From: Acinetobacter lwoffii
GTDB lineage: Bacteria > Pseudomonadota > Gammaproteobacteria > Pseudomonadales > Moraxellaceae
DNA length: 63,535 nucleotides
Assembly (NCBI RefSeq): GCF_002321025.1
Contig: NZ_DCLL01000025.1
Location: 13,032 to 76,566, forward strand
Direction: 5' to 3'
This document shows, one piece after another, positions 16,912 through 25,780 of this stretch. A model generated the notes under the pieces. It was not told the DNA's origin. It saw only the letters and a program-made list of their open reading frames with translations, and did no database searches. Both the position numbers and the translations under genes were made by a program. Positions within the stretch are counted from its first letter, which is position 1. Every line of letters begins with the position of its first letter.

Positions 16912-17934
16912 TTATAAATTAATCACCACAGGACTCACTGCCTGAGAAATGCACAGTTTGATCTGGGTATTATTACCATGATCAATTTCACCGGTCAGGA
17001 CATTTCGTACCGAACCACTGACTTTGGTACAGGAACAGGTATTGCAGATACCCATTCGGCAGCCATGCGCTGGTCTCAAGCCGGATTTTTCGGCACTTTC
17101 CAGTAAGTTGGACTGCGCTTGAAACTCTTGCTGCGATCTTAAAAACTGTACTGGCTGTGCTTTAATTTTTTCATCGACCACAATCTGGAAATATTCCGAA
17201 TGAAAATTGGATTTTAATTCCAGTTTATCAACGATACGAAGTGCAGCCTTCATCATCCCGGCGGAGCCACAAGCATAAATTTTTCGTTCTGCAAAGTCTG
17301 GCACCAGCTTTTGCAATAAGCTCTGCGTCAGATGCTGCTGGTGTTCCACGGTATTGAAATGGTGATATTTCAAGTTTGGATGCATGAGAGCCAGAGTTTT
17401 CAGTTCAGCATGAAAAGCATCATCTCGAGTGAAATAAATCAGGTCGATCTGTTCCAGAGATTGAATGACTGCTTTTTGCAGCAAGGAATAAATGGCCGTA
17501 ATCCCACTGCCTGAAGCCAGGAATAAAATCGGCTGCGTGGATTTTTGCAATGTGAACTCACCTTGCGGTTGTGAAATTTCAATCACGGCACCAATTTGCA
17601 TCAGGCTCAAGGCACGTGACACTTTGCCTTGCTGTTTAACCGCAATGATCAGATCACCATTTTTCAATACCGTTACTACAGAATAATGTCGCTGATGACG
17701 TACGCCATCCAGTCCGACAGTCACTGCAATATTCTGGCCGGCCTGAAATGACTTGGCTTTAAAATTATGATTTGGACGTAAGTGAATCTTGAAAAAGTCA
17801 GGGCTGATGGCTTGAATGCCCATAACGGCAGCCTTAACTTTTTTGATTGCCCAAGTTGGATAGATTTTTTCACCAATAAAATCAATGAAATCTTCCCGGA
17901 TCCAATGCGGCTGATAGGTTGGCATGCTTGTCAT
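16912..17934 (-). CDS. ferredoxin-NAD(P)H reductase, electron donor of the desaturase
   Basis: A 340-residue flavoprotein with an FAD domain (RHYSVV), an NAD(P) domain (FLASGSGITAIYSLL) and a C-terminal plant-type 2Fe-2S ferredoxin domain (HGCRMGICNTCSC). It passes electrons from NAD(P)H to the desaturase encoded next. I chose ATG 17934 (MTSMPTYQPHW), preceded by AAGGGG at six bases; an ATG at 17964 lies inside a perfect inverted repeat that looks like an operator. The layout matches Pseudomonas DesC. Confidence 0.88.
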   Translation of the reverse strand: MTSMPTYQPHWIREDFIDFIGEKIYPTWAIKKVKAAVMGIQAISPDFFKIHLRPNHNFKAKSFQAGQNIAVTVGLDGVRHQRHYSVVTVLKNGDLIIAVKQQGKVSRALSLMQIGAVIEISQPQGEFTLQKSTQPILFLASGSGITAIYSLLQKAVIQSLEQIDLIYFTRDDAFHAELKTLALMHPNLKYHHFNTVEHQQHLTQSLLQKLVPDFAERKIYACGSAGMMKAALRIVDKLELKSNFHSEYFQIVVDEKIKAQPVQFLRSQQEFQAQSNLLESAEKSGLRPAHGCRMGICNTCSCTKVSGSVRNVLTGEIDHGNNTQIKLCISQAVSPVVINL

Positions 17935-17952
17935 TTTTATCCCCTTATCCGC

Positions 17953-17980
17953 AGACAGTTTCATTAATGTACAACTGTCT
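17953..17980. promoter_or_regulatory. inverted repeat, candidate operator of the desaturase operon
   Basis: Perfect arms AGACAGTT and AACTGTCT with a 12-base spacer, 19 bases upstream of the reductase start. A TetR-type repressor such as DesT controls similar operons in Pseudomonas, but none is encoded next to this one. Confidence 0.55.
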
Positions 17981-18163
17981 AATTATTATATTGCTCAGGA
18001 TAAAGAATTCTCACATTCAGACCATGTCAATACAGGTCAAATTATGTGCCTAAGCCATATAATATGACTTTTTGTCGGACAATATCGTCTAAAAGTAGCG
18101 ATCAAGGCGATATGGATTGAGAAAAAGCATTTTTAAACAGACAATGCTGCTTAGCCTGTACAT

Positions 18164-18197
18164 AAAAAAACTGACCTCTATTCGAGATCAGTTTTTT
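18164..18197. terminator. intrinsic terminator downstream of the acyl-CoA synthetase gene
   Basis: AAAAAACTGA and TCAGTTTTTT arms with an internal loop; both strands carry a T run. Confidence 0.8.
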
Positions 18198-18232
18198 GAC
18201 TTCATATTGGGATTTTCAGATTAAATGGCGCG

Positions 18233-19870
18233 TTAACCTACTGCCTGCTCCAAAAGTATTGCGCCATATAATTCACGCAGATCCTTTTTCAGCATTTTAC
18301 CAGTACCACTGAGTGGAATCGCATCAACAAATACGACTCGGTCTGGAATCTGCCATTTGGCTACCTTGTCCGCATAATAATCTAGCAAATCAGTTTCACT
18401 TAGCTGGCTGTCCGGTTTTTTAATGGCAATCAATACCGGGCGCTCATCCCATTTAGGATGCTGGGCGGCAATCACGGCAGCCATCGCAATTTCCGGATGT
18501 CCCATGGCAATATTTTCCAGCTCCACCGATGAAATCCATTCTCCGCCAGACTTGATTAGATCTTTAGAACGATCACTGAGTTTCATAAAGCCATCCTGAT
18601 CCAGCGTAGCAATATCGCCGGTATCAAACCAGCCATCATCAGTCAGTGCAGACTCTTCCTTGCCGAAATAATGGCTGATGACCCAATGCCCTTTGACCTG
18701 TAAATTTCCTGTGGTCTGTCCATCACGTTCAATTTCATGCGTCCCTTTTTCTGCATCAGTCAAACGTAGGTCAACCCCGAATGGCGGACGGCCTTGGGAC
18801 AGCCGAATCTGTAATTTTTCTTCATCAGAGAGATGCAAATGTTTGGTCTTGAGCTGATTCGCTGTACCCAATGGACTAATTTCCGTCATGCCCCAAGCAT
18901 GGATCGTTTCACAATTAAACTGTTCTTTGAACGCTCTTAGCATGGCCGGTGGACATGCAGATCCACCCACTACATTCCGTTTTAGGCTTTCCAGTTTGGA
19001 ACCTAACTGATTTGCGGCTGCAATCAAACCTTGCCAGATGGTCGGTACGCCAAGTGCTACCGAAACCTGATAAGTATCAATCAGGTTAACCAGACTGGTG
19101 CCATCCAGACCCGGTCCAGGAAGAACCAAAGTGCATCCGACCATTGCAGCGGCATACGGAGTGCCCCACGCATTTACATGGAACATCGGCACCACAGGCA
19201 ACATAATGTCGGCAGCCGAGACATTTAATGAGTCAGGTAAAATGATGGCATAGCTATGTAATACCGTAGATCGATGGCTAAATAGCACACCTTTGGGATT
19301 TCCCGTGGTTCCTGATGTATAACACAGAGAGCTTGCCGAGTTTTCATCAAGTGTTGGCCACTCAAATTCTGCATTTTGGCCGGCAATCAGATCATCATAA
19401 AATTGTACTTCTGGAATCGCTTCTCTAACTGCCGGATCAGCTGCATCCAGACAGATAAAATGCTCGACTGAGCTCAACAGCGCTTTCACGGCTTTAATTA
19501 AAGGGACAAATGTTTTATCGAACAGCACCACGCGATCCGCAGCATCATTCATAATAAAAATCAGCTGTTCCGGAAATAAGCGCGGGTTAATGGTATGACA
19601 GACTAAGCCGCTGCCAGAAATGGCATACCAGGACTCTAAATGGCGATGATTATTCCAGGCAATGGTCGCGACCCGATCTCCCTGCGCCAAGCCGAGTTGT
19701 TGTAATGCATTGGCAAAACGTTTCGAGTTTTGATGAATTTCTCCCCAATTGGTCACTGTAATAGTGGTATCGGTATTTTTGGAAATTACCTCGGTATCGG
19801 CATGATAGCGTCCTGCATGTTCAATCATGCTGCTGATCAGTAAAGGCTGAAACATCATATTTCCGAGCAT
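18233..19870 (-). CDS. acyl-CoA synthetase (AMP-forming), AlkK-like
   Basis: A 545-residue ANL-superfamily ligase that activates a carboxylic acid to its CoA thioester through an acyl-adenylate. Seen are the P-loop SSLCYTSGTTGNPKG, the A5-type motif AWGMTEISPLG, GDIATLDQDGF and the C-terminal lysine segment PLSGTGKMLKKDL. The N-terminal layout is like medium-chain AlkK-type ligases. The neighbours (desaturase operon, MocR regulator) do not fix the substrate, but a fatty acid is likely. It is monocistronic with its own terminator. Confidence 0.88.
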   Translation of the reverse strand: MLGNMMFQPLLISSMIEHAGRYHADTEVISKNTDTTITVTNWGEIHQNSKRFANALQQLGLAQGDRVATIAWNNHRHLESWYAISGSGLVCHTINPRLFPEQLIFIMNDAADRVVLFDKTFVPLIKAVKALLSSVEHFICLDAADPAVREAIPEVQFYDDLIAGQNAEFEWPTLDENSASSLCYTSGTTGNPKGVLFSHRSTVLHSYAIILPDSLNVSAADIMLPVVPMFHVNAWGTPYAAAMVGCTLVLPGPGLDGTSLVNLIDTYQVSVALGVPTIWQGLIAAANQLGSKLESLKRNVVGGSACPPAMLRAFKEQFNCETIHAWGMTEISPLGTANQLKTKHLHLSDEEKLQIRLSQGRPPFGVDLRLTDAEKGTHEIERDGQTTGNLQVKGHWVISHYFGKEESALTDDGWFDTGDIATLDQDGFMKLSDRSKDLIKSGGEWISSVELENIAMGHPEIAMAAVIAAQHPKWDERPVLIAIKKPDSQLSETDLLDYYADKVAKWQIPDRVVFVDAIPLSGTGKMLKKDLRELYGAILLEQAVG

Positions 19871-20249
19871 TCTCCACTCCTTTGTGCTTGTTATTGGTCC
19901 GTATTTGCGTATCGTTGTTATAGTTGCATGATGGCTCGATCTGAAACCGTAACTTACTTTTTATCATCATGTGGATCGAATTTAGCAAGGAAATCTAACT
20001 TTGTAAGTATCGAATTGTGACAAATTAAGCCAAGTGACTGAGGCGTATAAAAATGGGAATACGATTTACGTAGAGATAAAATTTACACAGAAAATCTGAG
20101 ATCTGATTTTCACTTTAATTGTCGTGCATCAAGACTCAAGCTTAAAAAATAGAATGACAACACTCCTCTTCCTCCCTTTTGTTATATTAAGTACCTTAAA
20201 ATGTGCTATAAATCAAAATAACTAGAACAGTTTTAGTTCAAGAAAGTGT
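19871..20249. other. 379-bp divergent promoter region
   Basis: No gene. It holds the promoters of the acyl-CoA synthetase and MocR genes. There is a near-palindrome at 20090-20111 and a direct repeat ATCGAATT (19977-19984 and 20010-20017, about one turn multiple apart), the kind of paired sites MocR proteins often bind. Confidence 0.4.
20090..20111. promoter_or_regulatory. inverted repeat, candidate operator
   Basis: GAAAATC and GATTTTC arms with an eight-base spacer (TGAGATCT), about 140 bases upstream of the MocR start. Confidence 0.35.
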
Positions 20250-21671
20250 ATGTATAAGTCTGAAAAACTGGCACAGAATATCCGTCAGATGATTGAAAAC
20301 GGTGTATGGAAGGCACATGAAAAATTGCCTTCACTTCGCGAACAGACCCAATTATCTGGTTATAGCCTGATGACGGTACTCAATGCTTACCAGGAACTTG
20401 AAGCACAAGGTCTGGTCTATGCCAAAGACAAATCGGGTTATTACGTTGCAGAACACACTCAAGCTCTGCTCAATAGCAAACAGTCCGCCCAGATTGGTTT
20501 AAATCCTAAAATTCAAATCAATTCGGTGGTATTTAATTATTTAAAATCGACTCAGTCAGCAGAGATTGTGCCTTTTGGTTCTGCCTTTCCCAATGCAGAG
20601 CTGTTATATAACGCCAAATTTATGCAGATTCTGGCGCAGCAGGCCAAAAGAAAAAGCAGTTATAACAACCAGAATCATATGCCGCCCGGCAATCAGAACT
20701 TGCGGCAACTGATTGCCAACCGTTATCAATTACAAGGAGTTACCTGCAATCAAGATGACATTGTCATTACATCCGGTGCACTAGAAGCATTGAATCTGTC
20801 TTTACAGGCCTTAACCCAACCCGGTGATTTTATTCTGCTACAGCAAACCATATTTTATGGTGCCTGGCAGGCAGCCGAGCGTCTGGGATTACAGGTGATT
20901 ACGATTCCGGAACATCCACAGTTTGGCTTTGATCTGGAATCATTTGAACAGGCTTTAAAACAGTATCCGATCAAGGTGTGCTGGCTGATGCTGAATGCCC
21001 ATAATCCGATTGGCTTTACCGTCAGTTCTGAAATCAAACAAAGAATTGCGGAACTCTTGTATGAATATCAGGTGTATTTAATCGAAGATGATGTTTATCA
21101 GGAATTAAATTATGGTTCATCCAAACCGCTACCCGTTAAATATTTTGATCGGCATCAGATGGTTTTGCACTGCGCCTCATTTTCGAAAACGCTGGGGATG
21201 GGTGCACGCGTCGGTTGGGTGTATGCCGGCCCATTTTCCGATGCCATTCAGCACTTACAGCTCATGAGCACTTTAACAGTCAGTCCCTTACTTCAAAATG
21301 CGCTGGTCGAATTTATTTCACATCATCATTATGAAAAACATTTGCGGCATTTAAGGCAGCATCTGGAAAAATATAAAAAGAAATTTTATCAGGAACTCAA
21401 AGCACGTTTGGGAAGCATCTGTGAAATTTATTATTATTCCAGTGGTTATTTTCTCTGGATTGAATTACCTAAAGAAGTTGATGCCCAGCAGCTCTATGAA
21501 CAATTGCTTCAACAACATATTTCAGTTGCCCCTGCACTGCTGTTTAAGCCTGAGCCTACCAGCCAACATTATATTCGGCTGAATTGTTCGTTTGAATGGA
21601 CAGCCAATATTGAAAATGCAGTCAATCTGCTGACAGAAACCATTCTTCAAAATAGCAAAAGCGCGGATTAA
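20250..21671 (+). CDS. MocR-type regulator (GntR winged helix fused to aminotransferase-like domain)
   Basis: A 473-residue protein: residues 1-70 form a GntR winged helix (KLPSLREQTQLSGYSLMTVLNAYQEL) and 100-470 a fold-type I aminotransferase domain. The PLP lysine is Lys313 in SFSKTLGMGARVGW; NAHNPIGFT and EDDVYQELNY are other family motifs. Such proteins sense an amine or PLP form and usually regulate a divergent gene, here the acyl-CoA synthetase. PLP binding looks intact. Confidence 0.9.
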   Translation: MYKSEKLAQNIRQMIENGVWKAHEKLPSLREQTQLSGYSLMTVLNAYQELEAQGLVYAKDKSGYYVAEHTQALLNSKQSAQIGLNPKIQINSVVFNYLKSTQSAEIVPFGSAFPNAELLYNAKFMQILAQQAKRKSSYNNQNHMPPGNQNLRQLIANRYQLQGVTCNQDDIVITSGALEALNLSLQALTQPGDFILLQQTIFYGAWQAAERLGLQVITIPEHPQFGFDLESFEQALKQYPIKVCWLMLNAHNPIGFTVSSEIKQRIAELLYEYQVYLIEDDVYQELNYGSSKPLPVKYFDRHQMVLHCASFSKTLGMGARVGWVYAGPFSDAIQHLQLMSTLTVSPLLQNALVEFISHHHYEKHLRHLRQHLEKYKKKFYQELKARLGSICEIYYYSSGYFLWIELPKEVDAQQLYEQLLQQHISVAPALLFKPEPTSQHYIRLNCSFEWTANIENAVNLLTETILQNSKSAD

Positions 21672-21718
21672 TTCATCCACGCTTCTGTTACAGATCAGAC
21701 TTTCTTATGAAAGGAGTC

Positions 21719-23041
21719 TTAGAAGTTGTAAATAGCAACCGCATTAATACGGTTATCTTCACCTGTAGTGCTGCCATTTGGTGTAGCAGCAGCCAAAGCT
21801 TCACGTTCACCATAGACATATTCGAGACCGAAACTTAAAGGCTTGGTTGGACTATAGAACACGTTAGCCCAAGCTTGCCATAAGTCTTTATTGGCTTTGG
21901 TCTTGTCAGTGACTGCATTGATATAAGCCTGATCTTCATCAAAATTCATATAGCCATAACCCAAGGTACCGCGCAATTTGTCATTAAACTGCTGAGTCAG
22001 GCCAACTGAAATTGAATCAAATTCGCTTTGTAATAAATCGCCATTTGCAGCGGTAATCACACCCGTATTTGCATAAGACACAAAGCTGCTATCGCCTTTA
22101 ACATGGTAATAGTCAGCTTTGAGCGTTGTACCCGGTACAATATCATACTTGGCACCTAAACCTACACCCCATGCCATTTTTTCATCTTCATTGACACGCT
22201 TTTCATTCCCCATCGCACGGGCACTGACTGTAAGATTATCAGCAAATTTATGATTTAAACGTGCTGTTAAAGCAGGTAGACGTTGTTTAATACCAGTAAT
22301 GGTTGCATCTTTAGGATCTTCTACTGCAAATACCAGATTGGTTTCAGGACTGATTGTGCTGGTATAACGAACTTGTGGTGTCCGTTTAATTGAACCGCCA
22401 GCGTAAACCAATGCATCTACAGTTTCTGGAATATAATCTGGCACCGCAAAGTTCGACCAGGTTTGACCGATCAACCAGTTGGCATAGCTGATATAAGCAT
22501 GACGGATACGCAAATTATCAAAGCTTGCGCCGCCCAGAAAATCCACTTCAACTTTACCGCTTAAAGCTTTATCTCCAGCACCGACTGGTGCTTTAAAATC
22601 CATGCCTAAACGGGTTGCAGCCAGAGTAGATTTAAATTCATCACTACGCTCACCGACACCTTCTAAAGGTACAGCATTAATCTGGTTATACATACGTGCT
22701 GCTGAACCACCTTCAGCCTGATAAGAGGCATCGGCACGAATATTTCCATAAAGATTAAATTCGGCACCACTGGCAATTTTCATGACGGGTTTGCTTGCTG
22801 GAGCAGGTGTTGCTGCAACATGTGCAGTGACCACAGCCGTTTGTCTTTGCTGTTGCTCAACCAGTGCGCGTAGAGCCTGAACTTCCTGGCGCAGTTGTTC
22901 AATTTCCTGCTGATTCGACTGAGCTGAGGTTTGTGCTTGAGTCGACAAGCTGATGCCCCCTAAACTCATTGCCATCATGCTCATCAGAACTGTGCGCTTA
23001 AATATGATTGTTGATTGATTAAATAATTGTGTCGTGTTCAT
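21719..23041 (-). CDS. DcaP-like outer-membrane porin
   Basis: A 440-residue exported beta-barrel protein. A signal peptide ends near STQAQ; then follows a short coiled coil (QEIEQLRQEVQALRALVEQQQ), typical of trimeric DcaP porins, and a barrel ending in Phe (NAVAIYNF). DcaP-type porins admit dicarboxylates and other anions. I chose ATG 23041 with the normal signal length. It follows the MFS transporter gene by about 100 bases in the same direction, so both likely bring aromatic acids into the cell for the neighbouring ben-cat genes. Confidence 0.88.
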   Translation of the reverse strand: MNTTQLFNQSTIIFKRTVLMSMMAMSLGGISLSTQAQTSAQSNQQEIEQLRQEVQALRALVEQQQRQTAVVTAHVAATPAPASKPVMKIASGAEFNLYGNIRADASYQAEGGSAARMYNQINAVPLEGVGERSDEFKSTLAATRLGMDFKAPVGAGDKALSGKVEVDFLGGASFDNLRIRHAYISYANWLIGQTWSNFAVPDYIPETVDALVYAGGSIKRTPQVRYTSTISPETNLVFAVEDPKDATITGIKQRLPALTARLNHKFADNLTVSARAMGNEKRVNEDEKMAWGVGLGAKYDIVPGTTLKADYYHVKGDSSFVSYANTGVITAANGDLLQSEFDSISVGLTQQFNDKLRGTLGYGYMNFDEDQAYINAVTDKTKANKDLWQAWANVFYSPTKPLSFGLEYVYGEREALAAATPNGSTTGEDNRINAVAIYNF

Positions 23042-23149
23042 CCTAAACTCGCTTTTTATTATGCGTTTCGATTCTAGCAACAGATCACCACCCGTTACGA
23101 TGGCGATCTATATCATTGGGAATATTATCTTTATTGATTGAAATCTAAC

Positions 23150-24523
23150 TTAATGTGTCGCTTCTTTTGCCAATGGATTCGGCTTCACATCAGGTGTTGC
23201 AAGGGCTTGGCCATCTACGGAAGTTTTTAAGTTCACCAGGAAAATTGCCAGCGCAGCGATTACGCCAGGAATCGCAATTGCAAAGAAGTTCATTTGATGT
23301 GGTAAATTCATGGTTAATAAAGCACCAGTGAGTACCGGCCCCACAATCGCACCAATACGTCCAATACCTGATGCCCAGCCCATACCGGTAGAACGTACCG
23401 TCGATGGATAATACTGCGCCACGAAGGTATAGAGCAGAATTTGTGAGCCAATCGTTGCAGCACCTGCCACAGCAATCAAGGTATACAGCACGAATTGCGG
23501 ACTGTTAAAGCCAAGCAGAATCAATGCAATGGCACCGCATAAGAACATGATAGTCAGCACTTTTTTGATATGGAATTTATCTGCGAGATATCCACCACCA
23601 ATGGCACCCACCATTCCACCAATATTCAGGGCGAACAGGAAGATCATACTTGCACCCAGCGAGTAACCTGCCTGAATCATCAGTTTTGGCAACCAGCTAC
23701 CCAAGGCGTAGACCATCAACAGGCACATAAAGAATGCCAGCCAGAACATAAAGGTACTGAAGCTACGGCCTTGTTGAAAGAGTGCTTTTAATGGTGCCTC
23801 ATCCCCTTTTTGTACTTCATTCAGTACAAACTGGGTGTCACTGGTGATGACCTGTGTCGGAGAGATCTTTTGAATAATATCGTGTGCTTTGGCCGTCTGT
23901 TGTTTGTTCGTCAGGTACATCAGGGATTCTGGCAGATATTTCCATAGAATCGGCAAGATGAGCAATGGAATGCCGGCAAGCAGGAACATGATTTTCCAGC
24001 CAAATTGCGGCACCAACCATGCACCGAGTAGCGCAGAAGTCATCCCGCCAATGGCATAACCACTAAACATCAACGCAACCAAGGTGCTGCGGATACGTTT
24101 AGGTGCATACTCGGTCATCAAAGCGACCACGTTAGGCATGACCCCGCCAATACCCAAACCGGCCAAGAAACGCAAGATTCCAAATTCGATTGGTGATGTG
24201 GCAAAGGCACCAATGAATGTGAAGCCGCTAAAAATAGCCACACAGATCATGATGGTTTTTTTACGGCCGAGTTTATCGGATAAAGTACCGAAACTCATGG
24301 CACCAAACATCATTCCGAATAAGGCTGTACTGGCCAGCATTCCAGCTTGCACTGCACTTAACGACCATTCTTGCATCAGCAGCGGCAATGCCACCCCATA
24401 GATGACCAGGTCATAACCGTCAAAGATAATAATCAGCAAACACCAGATCAAAACGCCCCAATGAAAGGGTGTGAATTTCGCTTCATCAATCAGCGTATTT
24501 ATATTCACTTTATTTGTAGACAT
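23150..24523 (-). CDS. benK: MFS aromatic-acid transporter (BenK/MucK-like, AAHS family)
   Basis: A 457-residue inner-membrane symporter of twelve helices from the aromatic acid:H+ symporter family. Markers are FDGYDLVIYGVALP in helix 1 with its charged Asp residues, the loop motif GTLSDKLGRKK, and PESLMYL. The ATG at 24523 follows AGGAGG; a GTG two codons upstream is within the ribosome site. Placed beside benM and the ben-cat genes, it probably imports benzoate (BenK), but a muconate (MucK) or other role cannot be excluded, so the symbol is tentative. A near-match to the BenM operator lies about 90 bases upstream. Confidence 0.8.
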   Translation of the reverse strand: MSTNKVNINTLIDEAKFTPFHWGVLIWCLLIIIFDGYDLVIYGVALPLLMQEWSLSAVQAGMLASTALFGMMFGAMSFGTLSDKLGRKKTIMICVAIFSGFTFIGAFATSPIEFGILRFLAGLGIGGVMPNVVALMTEYAPKRIRSTLVALMFSGYAIGGMTSALLGAWLVPQFGWKIMFLLAGIPLLILPILWKYLPESLMYLTNKQQTAKAHDIIQKISPTQVITSDTQFVLNEVQKGDEAPLKALFQQGRSFSTFMFWLAFFMCLLMVYALGSWLPKLMIQAGYSLGASMIFLFALNIGGMVGAIGGGYLADKFHIKKVLTIMFLCGAIALILLGFNSPQFVLYTLIAVAGAATIGSQILLYTFVAQYYPSTVRSTGMGWASGIGRIGAIVGPVLTGALLTMNLPHQMNFFAIAIPGVIAALAIFLVNLKTSVDGQALATPDVKPNPLAKEATH

Positions 24524-24611
24524 CTCCACCTCCTAATTGTGAAGTTCAACTTATGCTGCTCACAATGCAGAAAATAGGAAAAAATGTCTAAAACTGAATA
24601 GGCATGGCTTT

Positions 24612-24626
24612 ATACCTATAAGGTCT
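24612..24626. promoter_or_regulatory. near-match BenM/CatM operator upstream of the transporter gene
   Basis: ATAC-N7-GTCT, one base from the ATAC-N7-GTAT consensus, in the leader region of the MFS/porin genes. Confidence 0.4.
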
Positions 24627-24753
24627 GGGTCAAATTAAACTATTCAATTAATTAATAAATATATTATTCAATCATGATGTTTTTAAAAACTGCTTGTTTT
24701 TATAGCCTCCTCATCGGTTTTTGGTGCTATATCATTCACACGATTTTTAGCGA

Positions 24754-25665
24754 TTAAAATACCGATCGATCGTATTTTAGAGCTTCAAGATCATAGACTT
24801 GATACACAGCATCAAACAGGTAACGGATGTATTCACTTTCATCCATATTGCGCATGGCCATAAAGACAGGGCTCACCGCAAAAGCATCTGCTAGAGGTAC
24901 AAAGTTGAGATGGGCCAATTTAATGTTTTGTGCACTTTCCGGCACGATACAAACACCCTCTCCAGCAGCGACAAAACCCAGTGCCAGTTGCAATTCACTG
25001 ACTGCACGGATATTTTTCGGTTCCAGTCCATACTCGGAAAATATACCGCGTACCTGGGTAGAAAAATTAGCCTTACCATTATTCGGGTATAAAAAGAGTG
25101 GCTGATCCACCAGTTCAGCCAAGTTCACGCCATCTCGTTGCGAAAGAAAATGGCTGGAATGTGCCGCAACCATCAGCCGTTCTTCACGCAGCAACACCCG
25201 TTTCACTGCCGGATCTGAAATCCTCAAGCGTCCAAAACCGACATCAATCCGCCCTTCTTTAAGTGCCTGAATCTGCTCTGAAGTATTCATTTCAACCATC
25301 TCAATTTTGAGCTGGGGATGTTGCTGCTTAAATAGAAACACAATACGCGACAGCAAGCCGAACAATAAAGAGCCGACAAAACCAATGCTAATGGTGCGAT
25401 CCGCGATACCAATCCGCTTGGTCATCGATTTGATTTCTTCCGCATTAGACAAAAGTTTAACCGCATGCTGATAGAAGAATTGACCTGCTTCTGTGGTCTT
25501 AAGCGGTCTACTCCCTCTTTCAAAGAGCTGAATATCCAGTTCCTGTTCCAGATTTTGTATCTGTCTGCTTAAAGGTGGCTGAGCAATAAACAGTTTTTCT
25601 GCCGCTTTGGTAAAACTTTGTTCTTCGACGACGGCAACGAAGTAACGCAAATGTCTGAGTTCCAT
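24754..25665 (-). CDS. benM: LysR-type activator of ben-cat genes, BenM-like
   Basis: A 303-residue LysR protein very close to A. baylyi BenM/CatM: MELRHLRYFVAVVEEQSFTK, helix-turn-helix with AQPPLSRQIQNLE, and effector domain from about 90. BenM, unlike CatM, also binds benzoate in a second pocket needing Arg160 and Tyr293 (CatM has His and Phe, as I recall). Here residue 160 is Arg, and Tyr291 aligns with Tyr293 after a two-residue deletion near 175, so I call it BenM-like. It is divergent from catB with canonical operators between, and is the only LysR gene beside the cluster. Confidence 0.88.
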   Translation of the reverse strand: MELRHLRYFVAVVEEQSFTKAAEKLFIAQPPLSRQIQNLEQELDIQLFERGSRPLKTTEAGQFFYQHAVKLLSNAEEIKSMTKRIGIADRTISIGFVGSLLFGLLSRIVFLFKQQHPQLKIEMVEMNTSEQIQALKEGRIDVGFGRLRISDPAVKRVLLREERLMVAAHSSHFLSQRDGVNLAELVDQPLFLYPNNGKANFSTQVRGIFSEYGLEPKNIRAVSELQLALGFVAAGEGVCIVPESAQNIKLAHLNFVPLADAFAVSPVFMAMRNMDESEYIRYLFDAVYQVYDLEALKYDRSVF

Positions 25666-25673
25666 GATCTAGG

Positions 25674-25688
25674 ATACCTTTAAAGTAT
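25674..25688. promoter_or_regulatory. BenM/CatM operator site 1
   Basis: Perfect ATAC-CTTTAAA-GTAT, the dyad consensus of the CatM/BenM high-affinity site, nine bases from the regulator start codon and in the catB promoter region. Confidence 0.88.
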
Positions 25689-25725
25689 AAAAAAATGCAA
25701 AATTGATCTTAGACCAATCAACATT

Positions 25726-25740
25726 ATTCTTTTAAGGTAT
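25726..25740. promoter_or_regulatory. BenM/CatM operator site 3-like
   Basis: ATTC-TTTTAAG-GTAT, the same variant dyad described as site 3 of the A. baylyi benA promoter, 52 bases downstream of site 1. Confidence 0.7.
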
Positions 25741-25780
25741 ATCAAGTCAAAGCATTAAAGCAAGAATGTGAACCCGTATT

